NCBI RefSeq assembly: GCF_030758295.1
Contig: NZ_CP132335.1
Location: 2,580,412 to 2,644,411 of the forward strand
Direction: 5' to 3'
Source: Pararhizobium sp. IMCC21322
GTDB lineage: Bacteria > Pseudomonadota > Alphaproteobacteria > Rhizobiales > GCA-2746425
Length of the DNA: 64,000 nt
Shown: positions 54,948 through 63,607 of the stretch, in pieces
How the letters are laid out: each line of letters begins with the position of its first letter
Numbering within the stretch: the first letter of the stretch is position 1
Notes under the pieces: model-generated
Database searches by the model: none
What the model was told of the DNA's origin: nothing
What the model saw: only the letters and a program-made list of their open reading frames with translations
Made by a program: the position numbers and the translations under genes

Positions 54948-55997
54948 ATGAAAATTCTAAGAAGATCTGTTTTAGGACTGTTTGCCAGCGTGGCCGTGGG
55001 GGCTGCAACAATTGGCACCGGATTTGCTCAATCCATGCCGGCACCACTGGATAATCCAGGTGATGTCAAAATTGCGCTGGTTCGTTATTTGTCTACGGGC
55101 GATTTCTTCCAGGCCTATTTGTCTGGCGTTGAAAAGCAGGCCGAGGCAATTGGTCTGGACCTGCGTATCTTTGACAGCCGTCAGGACGCTGCCTTGCAGG
55201 CCGATATGGTCGATCAGGCTATCGCGCTTGGTGTCGATGGCATCATCATCCAGCATGGCCTGACCGAATCCATGCAGGAAGCGGCGCAACGGGCCGTGGA
55301 TGCGGGCATCAAGGTTGTTGCCTTTGACGTGAATGTTGAAAATGACGCAATCCCGCAGATCGAACAGTCTGATTATCTCCTAGGCAAATTGGCTCTGGAG
55401 CAAGCGATCAAGGACAATGGCACTGAATGGAATGCAGGATACGTCTACGTTCCCGGCATTGCACCGCTCGACCGACGCCATGTTGCATGGGAAGAAGTCA
55501 AAGCAGCTAATCCGGGTATTGTTGAAAAAGCCCAGATGGGAACGCTCGACAACCCGATTGCCAACTCTAATGCAAATCAGGCGCGTTCTGTCCTGCAGGC
55601 GAACCAGGATATCACTGTGTTCTTTGCCCCTTACGATGAATTTGCCAAGGGCATAAAGATTGCGGTCGACGAAGCTGGCCTCACATCTGATGTCAGCATC
55701 TATTCCGCAGACGTATCAACGGCTGATATTTCCGCCATGCGGGAGCCAGACAGTGCCTGGAAGGCAACAGTTGCCACAAACCCGGCAGTGGTTGGTGAAG
55801 TGTCCGTGCGTGCGCTTGCAATCATGCTGACCGGCGAAAATCCCGGCGCGCAGGTTATTGTGCCACCAACTTTGATCACTCAGGCATTCCTGAATGAAAA
55901 CGACATTAAGAACATGGAAGATCTGTCGGCCAATATGCCACAATTCGCACATGCTGATGTTGCGATGACCGAGTGGATGCCTCTGCCAGGCCGCTAA
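54948..55997 (+). CDS. ABC sugar transporter substrate-binding protein
   Basis: 349 residues from ATG 54948 with GGGAGAGAAA upstream. Signal peptide 1-27 (GFAQ-SM). Type-I binding fold: VALVRYLSTGDFFQAYLSGV-like N-terminus, IALGVDGIIIQHGLTESM, KVVAFDVNVEND, FFAPYDEFAKG. Distinct from the RbsB-type protein at 21392. Ends the importer operon, followed by a terminator. Confidence 0.87.
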   Translation: MKILRRSVLGLFASVAVGAATIGTGFAQSMPAPLDNPGDVKIALVRYLSTGDFFQAYLSGVEKQAEAIGLDLRIFDSRQDAALQADMVDQAIALGVDGIIIQHGLTESMQEAAQRAVDAGIKVVAFDVNVENDAIPQIEQSDYLLGKLALEQAIKDNGTEWNAGYVYVPGIAPLDRRHVAWEEVKAANPGIVEKAQMGTLDNPIANSNANQARSVLQANQDITVFFAPYDEFAKGIKIAVDEAGLTSDVSIYSADVSTADISAMREPDSAWKATVATNPAVVGEVSVRALAIMLTGENPGAQVIVPPTLITQAFLNENDIKNMEDLSANMPQFAHADVAMTEWMPLPGR

Positions 55998-56015
55998 GAT
56001 ACCTGCACTCATACG

Positions 56016-56047
56016 AAAGCCGCCTGTTCATGACAGGCGGCTTTTTT
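56016..56047 (+). terminator. Rho-independent terminator of the methylthioribose-type ABC operon
   Basis: aaagccgcctg and caggcggcttt pair as an 11-bp stem with a TTCATGA loop, ending in a run of T residues (56041-56047). Starts 19 bases after the binding-protein stop. Confidence 0.9.
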
Positions 56048-56143
56048 TGTGGGAATAGAATGTAAAAAACTTCGGTGCTTTAAATTGGCTCACTTCGCCG
56101 AAATCGAACCGCTTCTGTCCATCTTCGACGAACCATGGGGACT

Positions 56144-56241
56144 CGGAATAAATCCGAGTACGACGGCAGCGGTGGTATGAGATGTGAGCGTTTAATAAGC
56201 CTCGCTGACACGCTCCTATCGTCATCCTCGGATTTATTCCG
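56144..56241. repeat. REP-like inverted repeat
   Basis: cggaataaatccgag (56144-56158) and ctcggatttattccg (56227-56241) are perfect 15-bp inverted arms about 80 bases apart, each itself near-palindromic. The flanking CTCATC/GTCATCCTCGG wording resembles the extragenic palindromes scattered through alphaproteobacterial genomes. It fills the gap between the convergent ABC and RuBisCO-like operons. No gene seen here. Confidence 0.6.
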
Positions 56242-56335
56242 TGAATCCAGGCAACAGTCCCGCAAGCTCTATGGCCAAACCAAACGCCGCCGAATTCAAA
56301 ACTCAGAACACTCTTGTGCACGACTGTGACCGGCT

Positions 56336-57460
56336 CTAAAAGCTGTCGATAGCGTCCCGCATGGCTTTGACCGTATCTCCGATCTTGTCGCGCTGACGCA
56401 GAAGACTGCCGCCAAGCAGAAAGACGACATCTTCTCCATACATGGAAACCATATCCTGAGCGCGATCCACACTCATCCCGCCGCCGGGGGATGGCATCAT
56501 GGGCGCACCGATCCCGTTAGGCTGACGGCAGGCATCGGCAATTGACAGGCACTCTTCGCGCGTAAAGCCAAATCGTCCGCCGACATTCGGGAAAACCGAA
56601 ATGTCTGATCCGGCCAGTCTCTGAATTGTGCCATACATAATGGCATGGTCGATGCCTGTTGTCGGCGTCAGCACAAACGGACCGGTAAATGCGGGATGCG
56701 TCATGACAGGAAGTCCGAACTCCGCATTGGCTGCCAGGTGCTGCGCGGTGCCAAACCCTATGAGACCGGGCATGATAAGCACGCCGCCCGCACCAGCTTC
56801 TTTTGCCCGAAATGCCTCTTCGACAACATTGCCGGTATGGCCGGTAATGTTGACGAAATAGAGCGCTTTAGTGCCGTGTTTGGCATTGGCTTCAGCGACT
56901 GCATCGCTTACCGCTTTCAACCTGTCTTCAAAGGGGGCCATTGTCTGATTGGCCAGCCCATGGTCATCTTTGATGATGTCAGCCCCGCCGGCAACGCAAC
57001 GAGACGCAATCAGCGCCAATTGGGCCGGGGAGGAGCCTTGCGGCTTGATAACAGGAGAAATCAATCCACCGCTTTTTCTGCCCGTGAGGGCGCGCAGGCC
57101 CTCAATGCCAAATCGCGCACCGGTAAATCGGCGCTCAATTTCCGGACCTGCATCAAAGCCCACAACACGCACATTTTGCTGAATTGACGTATTGCCGAAG
57201 ATGACATTGATCAATTGCACCACTTCATGCCCGGCGCTGTCCGGTGCGTAGGAAATGATGGCTTCATACGCGCCGCCATTCTGCGCCTCAACAGCTTCAA
57301 CATGCCCGACGATTTCATCGCGTATGAAGCCATCCGGAACCACATCGTCCGGAATTTCAACAGTTTGTTCCAGCGCTATGTCTTTGGCACGCGTATTTGC
57401 TTCGCTCTCGTCTCCGGCAAAAATGCGGTAGGTGACGCGAAAACGATTATCATCAGCCAT
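56336..57460 (-). CDS. RuBisCO-like protein (form IV)
   Basis: 374 residues, shorter than RuBisCO (about 470). The N-terminal alpha/beta domain (1-125) precedes a TIM barrel. K139 (SPVIKP) corresponds to catalytic Lys175 and K164 (DIIKDDH) to the carbamylated Lys201; D166 matches Asp203, but the next metal ligand Glu204 is His167. It therefore cannot be a normal carboxylase. Form IV proteins act as enolases or isomerases, for example on methylthioribulose 1-phosphate. It follows the two transketolase genes with 3-base spacing, and mtnK/mtnA lie 4 kb away. Apiose- or isoapionate-type pathways also use such proteins, so the substrate is not settled. Confidence 0.85.
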   Translation of the reverse strand: MADDNRFRVTYRIFAGDESEANTRAKDIALEQTVEIPDDVVPDGFIRDEIVGHVEAVEAQNGGAYEAIISYAPDSAGHEVVQLINVIFGNTSIQQNVRVVGFDAGPEIERRFTGARFGIEGLRALTGRKSGGLISPVIKPQGSSPAQLALIASRCVAGGADIIKDDHGLANQTMAPFEDRLKAVSDAVAEANAKHGTKALYFVNITGHTGNVVEEAFRAKEAGAGGVLIMPGLIGFGTAQHLAANAEFGLPVMTHPAFTGPFVLTPTTGIDHAIMYGTIQRLAGSDISVFPNVGGRFGFTREECLSIADACRQPNGIGAPMMPSPGGGMSVDRAQDMVSMYGEDVVFLLGGSLLRQRDKIGDTVKAMRDAIDSF

Positions 57461-57463
57461 CTG

Positions 57464-58468
57464 TCAAAGCGCCTCTGCTTTCACGGCAGAATGGACGGCA
57501 TCAATACGTGTGCTGGTGAGCTGTTCTTCGGTAATTCCCGTTTTGCTGCCGAGCAGTTTTTCAATGCCGGCAACAAGGGCCGCAGCATCAAGTCCGTAAT
57601 GGCTCATCAGATAGGCGCGCGATCCACCGTGAGCAAACGTATCTCGCAGGCCCAGACGGACAAGCTTTTTACCGACACCATGATCCGCCATGATTTCCGC
57701 AACCAGCGATCCGACACCGCCCTCTGTCAGATGGTTTTCAAGAACGACAACGCCTTTGCTGACAGACCCGATGTGATCCAGCAGCGCTTCTTCACCAAAT
57801 GGCTTGATCGTATTGATATGCAGATGGCGAATTGAAACACCGGATTGTTCCAGCGCACCACGTGCCCGCAAGGCTTCTTCGGTCGCTATGCCTGAGGTGA
57901 TGACGAGAATGTCTTCCCCCAGCGCCAATTCACGCATTTGTCCGACCTTGATTGGCGTGTCGAAAAGACGGGGTATGGAACCACGCAAGACGCGGCAATA
58001 GACCGGCCCGTCAATGGAGTCGGCAGCTTCACAGATGCTTTCCACCTCTGTCGCATCGCCCGTTTCCAAAATTGTCATGTTGGGGATCGACCGCATCACG
58101 GCGACATCCTCAATGGATTGGTGGGTCATGCCGCCGGGCGTTGTAATGCCGGGCAAAAAGCCCATCAATCGTACTTTGCGCCGTGGATATGCCACAGAAG
58201 CTATGAGCTGATCATAGGGGCGACGATACAGAAAAACGCCAAAGGAATGCAGGAAGGGTCGATACCCGGCCAGGCCAAGCCCGCCAGCAAAACTCATCAT
58301 GTTTTGCTCAGCCATTCCCAGAGATATGAACTGGTCTGGATGCCTGTCACGAAACCCGTCAATTTCACAGGAGGATGTCAGATCCGCTGACAGACACAGC
58401 ACGTCAGGATTTGCCGTTGCATAGGTTTCAAATGCGCTTGCATAGGGTCGACTGACCATCTCCACCAT
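57464..58468 (-). CDS. Transketolase C-terminal subunit (pyrimidine-binding half)
   Basis: 334 residues from ATG 58468, which has GGAGGG at good spacing; an ATG at 58483 overlapping the previous gene is the alternative. Pyr domain with the catalytic Glu in ISLGMAEQNMMSFAGGLG, and a C-terminal transketolase domain (ILVITSGIATEEALRARGAL, VVVLENHLTEGGVGSLVAEI). Together with the next gene it makes a two-subunit ThDP enzyme that cleaves ketose phosphates between C2 and C3. Split transketolases are known for apulose 4-phosphate and others. Confidence 0.88.
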   Translation of the reverse strand: MVEMVSRPYASAFETYATANPDVLCLSADLTSSCEIDGFRDRHPDQFISLGMAEQNMMSFAGGLGLAGYRPFLHSFGVFLYRRPYDQLIASVAYPRRKVRLMGFLPGITTPGGMTHQSIEDVAVMRSIPNMTILETGDATEVESICEAADSIDGPVYCRVLRGSIPRLFDTPIKVGQMRELALGEDILVITSGIATEEALRARGALEQSGVSIRHLHINTIKPFGEEALLDHIGSVSKGVVVLENHLTEGGVGSLVAEIMADHGVGKKLVRLGLRDTFAHGGSRAYLMSHYGLDAAALVAGIEKLLGSKTGITEEQLTSTRIDAVHSAVKAEAL

Positions 58469-58469
58469 A

Positions 58470-59405
58470 TCAATGCCCTCCATCGGTCAAATCGACCGGA
58501 TCAATGCCTAGTTCAGCTGCGATAGAAATATTCATTTCTGCGCGCTCCTCCTGAGATTTAAAACGCACATAATGAAGACGCGGGAAGCGCCGCCGCAAAA
58601 ATTCCATCCCTTGTGTGGGCGAAGATCGCGCAAGAATGATAAGCGGTTTGCCTTCATGCGGCGTTTTTCTGGCTTCTCGCAATGCGTTGAGGTCGTGCGC
58701 ATCCACTTCAACGCAGACTGCGCCGAAATTGCGAAATTTGGCGGCGATATCACCGACTTCCATGACACTGTCCATCGCGCCGTCACATTGTTGGTCATTG
58801 ACGTCCATCAAGGCCCAAAGATTGTCTATCCGATGGTGTGCCGCCGCTTGTACCGCCTCCCAGGTTTGACCTTCCTGCACTTCGCCATCCGACATGAAGA
58901 CGCAGACATCACCTGTTTCGCCACGGCGTTTGCGACCAAATGCCAGACCGGCTCCCGTTGAAAATCCAATGCCCAATGTACCGTTGTGAACTTCCATCCC
59001 GGGGGAATGCTCTGCGCCAATCATTTCGACGGAGGAACCATCCTGGTTGAACATTTCAAGGCCCTTGGGGTCCATGCGGCCAACCTCGATCAACGTTGCA
59101 TATGCAACCAGCGCATAATGCGCAGGCGCTATGAACAGGCGGTCATATTGGGGCTCAAACGGCCCATTATAACCAGCGCCGGAGTGATATTCGGGGTTGT
59201 TTGCTGACGGCACACCACCAAACGGCTTGGGGATTGCGGGCAGGGTGGGGTCCCCAAGGGTCAGGGCTTCATTATAGAGAAAAGCCAATTGCTCGGCAGC
59301 CGAACAGGCCTGACTGAGATAGCCGCCATTGTTGCGCATGGCATGCTCAAATACACGTTTCCGTATGCCTGCTGCAACGGCATCTGTTGTCTTGCTATTC
59401 TGCAC
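58470..59405 (-). CDS. Transketolase N-terminal subunit (ThDP pyrophosphate-binding half)
   Basis: 311 residues from a GTG start at 59405 with GAGGAG 7 bases upstream. ThDP/Mg motif SDGEVQEGQTWEA ending in DVNDQQCDG, and EHSPGMEVHNGTLGIGFSTG which frames the cofactor channel. An insert near 50-75 (PAIPKPFGGVPSANNPEYHS) differs from housekeeping transketolase and may shape the substrate pocket. First gene of the transketolase-RuBisCO-like operon. Its promoter region carries the GTCAA/TTGAC half-sites also found at mtnK and the SorC-type gene. Confidence 0.87.
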   Translation of the reverse strand: MQNSKTTDAVAAGIRKRVFEHAMRNNGGYLSQACSAAEQLAFLYNEALTLGDPTLPAIPKPFGGVPSANNPEYHSGAGYNGPFEPQYDRLFIAPAHYALVAYATLIEVGRMDPKGLEMFNQDGSSVEMIGAEHSPGMEVHNGTLGIGFSTGAGLAFGRKRRGETGDVCVFMSDGEVQEGQTWEAVQAAAHHRIDNLWALMDVNDQQCDGAMDSVMEVGDIAAKFRNFGAVCVEVDAHDLNALREARKTPHEGKPLIILARSSPTQGMEFLRRRFPRLHYVRFKSQEERAEMNISIAAELGIDPVDLTDGGH

Positions 59406-59449
59406 GAAGGTCTCCTCTTTCCAGTGAAAGTGAAGCGCGCCCTTACAAA

Positions 59450-59473
59450 TGTCAAGAACTGTTGTCTTTTGAC
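59450..59473. promoter_or_regulatory. GTCAA/TTGAC half-sites upstream of the transketolase operon
   Basis: gtcaa (59451-59455) and ttgac (59469-59473) are inverted arms; TTGTC lies at 59462-59466. TGTCTTTTGAC here resembles TGACTTTTGTCA at 52290. The rest of the 308-base gap (59406-59713) contains no gene. Confidence 0.45.
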
Positions 59474-59652
59474 TAAAGTGTGATTTCAGAGCAGGGATTG
59501 AGGTGGCTGGATTGCCACGTTTGTCGCTGGTTTCCGCGCAAAATCAGCTTTGACCATTCGCGGGTCTGGATCGGAATTTTCGACCGTTTCAGGACGTGAT
59601 GGGCCGTGAGAATGCTGCAACCGCTTTGTGCTTTTTACTCTGATTTGAGCGG

Positions 59653-59693
59653 TTGACAAACGCGGGGTGCTAATATTACTTACTAGTTGGTAA
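59653..59693 (+). promoter_or_regulatory. Promoter and TetR-type operator of the TTT transporter
   Basis: TTGACA (59653-59658) followed about 15-17 bases later by TATTAC/TTACTT fits a sigma-70 promoter. The imperfect palindrome ttactagttggtaa (59680-59693) overlaps the -10 region; TTAC-N6-GTAA matches common TetR-family sites, and a TetR gene ends the operon. Confidence 0.5.
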
Positions 59694-59713
59694 CAAAGAA
59701 GGAGGAGTAAAAT

Positions 59714-60724
59714 ATGTCAAAGTTAAAAATGATTGGTCTGCTCGGTGCAGCGGCAATGATGGCGCTGAGTGCGCCGGCAAACGCTGAATGGAAACCGGAC
59801 AAGCCGATCAACATTATTGTGCCATGGTCAGCCGGTGGATCGACCGATCAGGTCACACGGGTCGTGGCACCAATTCTTGCAGAAGCACTGGGCACGCCCG
59901 TAGTTGTCGTGAACCAGCCGGGCGCATCAGGGTCTATTGGAACCAAGGCGGCTCTCGATGCGCCGCGTGATGGTTACACATGGACCGCAAACGCAATTGC
60001 AAACAACGCCACATATTCAGTGACAGGCCTTGTCGAGAACACCTCGATCAATGATTATCGTGTTTATCTGCATGTTGCGAATGTACCGGTTGTCTCGGTG
60101 AATGCGAATTCTCCTTACCAGAATTTTGGTGAGCTGCTTGAAGCGATGAGAGAAGCAGAGACCGTTAAAGTTGGCACTGCCGGTGTTAATTCATCCGGTG
60201 GAATGGCTCTTGCAGCCATTGGTGAAGCTGCCGGCGGTGAGTTTGGTGCCCGTATGGTCACATATGATGGCGGCAATCCCGCTGTTCTTGCTGCTGCATC
60301 CGGTGAAGTCACTGCAACCACGCAGTTGGCTGTTGAACAGACTGAAATGATCAAAGCTGGCAAATTGCGCGCACTGGCCGTCTTGTCAGACAAGCCATTG
60401 ATTGTTGAGGGAATTGATCCGGTTCCACCAATTACTGATTTCCTTCCGAACATGCATGTTGCGCCCGATTACTTCGGCGTGTTCATCCCTGTTGGAGCTC
60501 CTCAGGAAGTCTATGACACTGTGGACAAAATCTGGCAGGAAAAGGTCATGAATTCTGAAGCGTTGAGCAGCTATGCGACGGAACGCGGTGCGGTTTTCGA
60601 TCCAAGCTATGGTGACGCAGCCATGGAGCGGGCGATGCCTGTTGTTATTGCGGAAGCATGTGCCCGTGTAACGCGCGGTGAAGCAATTGTTGACCCGTCT
60701 GAAATCGGAATTGATTGCCCATAA
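59714..60724 (+). CDS. Tripartite tricarboxylate transporter substrate-binding protein
   Basis: 336 residues with GGAGGAG before ATG 59714. Signal peptide 1-24 (ANA-EW). TctC/Bug family marks: KPINIIVPWSAGGSTDQVTR, VVVNQPGASGSIG and GTAGVNSSGGMALAAIG. It captures a carboxylate for TctAB. First gene of a TTT operon that includes its TetR regulator. A Cys pair near the C-terminus (CARV, IDCP) may form a disulfide. The ligand is unknown. Confidence 0.9.
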   Translation: MSKLKMIGLLGAAAMMALSAPANAEWKPDKPINIIVPWSAGGSTDQVTRVVAPILAEALGTPVVVVNQPGASGSIGTKAALDAPRDGYTWTANAIANNATYSVTGLVENTSINDYRVYLHVANVPVVSVNANSPYQNFGELLEAMREAETVKVGTAGVNSSGGMALAAIGEAAGGEFGARMVTYDGGNPAVLAAASGEVTATTQLAVEQTEMIKAGKLRALAVLSDKPLIVEGIDPVPPITDFLPNMHVAPDYFGVFIPVGAPQEVYDTVDKIWQEKVMNSEALSSYATERGAVFDPSYGDAAMERAMPVVIAEACARVTRGEAIVDPSEIGIDCP

Positions 60725-60809
60725 GGGCATCCAACCGTTTGGCGCGCAGTGTCATACACTGCGCGCCAAATTGGGACACCGTTCCTGCGAATTCTAAACA
60801 GGTACACTC

Positions 60810-61304
60810 ATGAATTCTGAATCTCCCATGGCTGACCGGATAACTGCCGCCGTCCTGCTGCTGCTTGGTGGTGCGATGTTCTGGGGCGGTTTCGTAATGG
60901 ACCGGCTTGAAATCCGTCAAATCCATCCCGCCAGCATACCGGGCCTGCTACCAATTTTTCTCGGCATTATCCTGATGATCTGCGCGGTCTTTCTGGGCCT
61001 CAGCACACGCGGTAAAGCAAGCCCTACAGTTTCAGAAACGCCGAAGGATTCTGAAAACTGGAGCGACTTTGGTTTCGCGGCTGTCTGGAGCTGCCTGTTC
61101 GCAATCGTCATGGTCAACCGAATTCCCTTCGTTGTCGCATCTGCGATCTACATTGCAGTCTTTACCGGCTGGTATTTGTGGCGGCCGTCGGGAGAGGGCG
61201 GAAATCGATTTAAAATGATGCTGCTCGTTGTTCTTTACGCCGTTCTGGTTGCGGTCGGTATATCAGCCTTGTTCCGCTACGGCTTTCTCGTGAGGCTCCC
61301 CTGA
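60810..61304 (+). CDS. TTT transporter small membrane subunit
   Basis: 164 residues with four membrane helices, TctB family (RIHPASIPGLLPIFLGIILMI near the start). Helper for the large permease. The stop overlaps the next start by one base. Confidence 0.85.
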   Translation: MNSESPMADRITAAVLLLLGGAMFWGGFVMDRLEIRQIHPASIPGLLPIFLGIILMICAVFLGLSTRGKASPTVSETPKDSENWSDFGFAAVWSCLFAIVMVNRIPFVVASAIYIAVFTGWYLWRPSGEGGNRFKMMLLVVLYAVLVAVGISALFRYGFLVRLP

Positions 61305-62842
61305 TGGAAGCGCTCACCCAATTTTTCGCGGCGATTGCCCATTTCACAACACCGCTGTTTCTGTTCCACATTGCGTGGGCCACTTTGCTTGGAATTCTGG
61401 TCGGAAGTCTACCCGGATTGACGGCCACAATGGGCGTCGCCCTGTTGACCACGCTCACTTACACTTTGGACAAAGATGCAGCCATCCTGGTGTTGATCTG
61501 CATGTATGTCGGCGCAATTTATGGCGGTTCCAGATCGGCAATTCTTCTGAATATTCCTGGCACGCCAGCGTCTGCTGCGACTTCGCTGGATGGGTTTCCG
61601 TTAGCGCAAAGAGGGCAGGCGGGCTACGCCATGGCACTTGCGACTGCCGGGTCCGCCATGGGCACCATTGTTGGCATCGCGTTGCTGGTTTTGCTGGCAC
61701 CGGCTTTGGCTGCCATCGCACTTGATTTCGGATCGTTTGAGTTCTTCTGGCTGGCAGTCTTCGGGATTGTCATTTCAGGCCAGCTCACTGGCGGTGTCAG
61801 CCCGTTAAAAGGATACATCGCGGGCATCCTCGGCCTGATGGTCGCAATGATCGGCAGCGAAGGCATACATGCCCATATTCGTTTCAATCTCGGCTTTTCG
61901 GAATTGAATGGTGGCATTGCGCTTATCCCCGCCATGGTCGGAGCATTTGGTTTTGCCGAAGTGCTGACCGTGATGTTGCGTAAAAAGCCGGTTATGAGCG
62001 CAAAGGAGCTGAAGGAAGACCGCATCCTTCCCAGGCTGGCAGATCTTTGGAAATACAAACGAACAATCGGGCGGTCGGGAATTATCGGAACTCTGGTCGG
62101 CATTATACCCGGCGTTGGCGAAGATATTGGTGCCTGGGCGTCTTACGCTGCCTCAAAACGAAGCAGCAAAGAGCGCAAAGAATACGGCAATGGCTCCAAG
62201 GAAGGTCTGATCGCTGCTGAAACGGGCAACAGTGCGGTGGTTCCCGGCGCACTCATTCCTGCCCTGACCCTTGCTGTTCCAGGCTCTGCGCCTGCGGCCG
62301 TTCTTATCGCGGCCCTGTTCATTCATGGTGTTCGGCCAGGTCCAATGATCATGATCGAGCAGCCTGACTTCATCTATTCTGTCGCTGCCATGCTGTTCTT
62401 CGCGACCCTTGCGATTACGATCTATGGTTTGTCATTGACGCGGCTGTTCATACTGGTCTTGCGCATTCCAAGAGAGTATCTCATGCCGGTTGTCTTCACG
62501 CTGTGCGTGATCGGGCCCTTTGCGTTGACGCAGCGCATATTCGACATTTGGGTCATGGTCGGGTTTGGCCTGGTTGGGTTTGTTTTGCGAAAAATGAACT
62601 ATCCGATGGCACCACTCGTTCTTGGAATTATTCTGGGAAGTCTGCTCGACAAATCGCTGCGGCGGGGCCTGACGCTGTCCAATGGATCGCTGGAACCGTT
62701 TTTCCTGCGCCCGATTTCGGCAATGTTTGTAGCTGTAATTGTTCTGAGTATTATCCTGAGCCTCCCAGCCGTGCAAAAGGCTATGTCACGTTGGATTGAC
62801 CGTCTGATGCCTTCTGGCAAGCGTGCGGAGGAAGATCAGTGA
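61304..62842 (+). CDS. TTT transporter large permease
   Basis: 512 residues, about eleven membrane helices, TctA family. Landmarks: LVGSLPGLTATMGVALL, YGGSRSAILLNIPGTPAS, GIIPGVGEDIGAWASY and GNSAVVPGALIPALTLAVPG. The GxxPG repeats form the transport core. Overlaps the TetR gene by 4 bases. Confidence 0.92.
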   Translation: MEALTQFFAAIAHFTTPLFLFHIAWATLLGILVGSLPGLTATMGVALLTTLTYTLDKDAAILVLICMYVGAIYGGSRSAILLNIPGTPASAATSLDGFPLAQRGQAGYAMALATAGSAMGTIVGIALLVLLAPALAAIALDFGSFEFFWLAVFGIVISGQLTGGVSPLKGYIAGILGLMVAMIGSEGIHAHIRFNLGFSELNGGIALIPAMVGAFGFAEVLTVMLRKKPVMSAKELKEDRILPRLADLWKYKRTIGRSGIIGTLVGIIPGVGEDIGAWASYAASKRSSKERKEYGNGSKEGLIAAETGNSAVVPGALIPALTLAVPGSAPAAVLIAALFIHGVRPGPMIMIEQPDFIYSVAAMLFFATLAITIYGLSLTRLFILVLRIPREYLMPVVFTLCVIGPFALTQRIFDIWVMVGFGLVGFVLRKMNYPMAPLVLGIILGSLLDKSLRRGLTLSNGSLEPFFLRPISAMFVAVIVLSIILSLPAVQKAMSRWIDRLMPSGKRAEEDQ

Positions 62843-63501
62843 GCTCCAATCTGAAAGTCGTCAGGAAAGGCCCGAAGAGAGATGCCGCCGCTTCCAAGCG
62901 CCGCATTCTTGAGGCCGCGCTTCATGAATTTTCTCGGTATGGGCACGCAGGTGCACGTATGGATTCAATCGCGGAAGCTGCTGATGTATCCAAGCCGATG
63001 ATCTACACCTATTACGGCGACAAGGAAGAGCTTTACAAGGCAGCCCTGCGAGAGAGCTACGTGCAAATCCGGCGAGGTGAATTGAACCTTCAACTGGGCG
63101 ATCTTGATCCTGAAGCAGGTATACGCGAGCTGGTAAGCTTCACGATGAACCACTTCGTGTCAAAGCCATGGTTCATATCCATGTTAAACACAGAGAACCT
63201 TCTGGGCGGCGATGCTATCCGCCAGATTGGCGACGCCGATGCAATTCAATCTCCCCTGATCGATGGGATCGGCAAACTGCTTCAAAGAGGCGCAAGCACC
63301 GGGCTGTTTCGCGATGATATCGACCCGGTGGAACTTTACATCACAATCGCCTCGCTTTGCTATTTTCCAGTTTCGAACCAGCACACTCTGCGCTCGGTTT
63401 TTAAAGTCCCCATTGATGCTCCGTGGTTGGCGCAAAGGTCCGAAATGATCTCAGACATGGTTGTGCAATACCTCAGATCCGAGAAAGCGACCGAGCAATG
63501 A
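62839..63501 (+). CDS. TetR-family regulator of the TTT operon
   Basis: 220 residues from a GTG start with GGAGGAAGA upstream. N-terminal HTH (about 18-64: ILEAALHEFSRYGHAGARMD, ADVSKPMIYTYYGDKEELY). C-terminal domain of the TetR_C type. Translationally coupled to tctA and likely represses the operon through the ttactagttggtaa site at 59680. Confidence 0.87.
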   Translation: MSSNLKVVRKGPKRDAAASKRRILEAALHEFSRYGHAGARMDSIAEAADVSKPMIYTYYGDKEELYKAALRESYVQIRRGELNLQLGDLDPEAGIRELVSFTMNHFVSKPWFISMLNTENLLGGDAIRQIGDADAIQSPLIDGIGKLLQRGASTGLFRDDIDPVELYITIASLCYFPVSNQHTLRSVFKVPIDAPWLAQRSEMISDMVVQYLRSEKATEQ

Positions 63502-63607
63502 AATTGGCTCTGTTCCAAACATCTATAGACCTAGGTGCCAGCTACCCACATCAAGGCTGAAACCAATAAACGATTGATCAAAAATACTTCTGAAAGGGAT
63601 CTCCACC

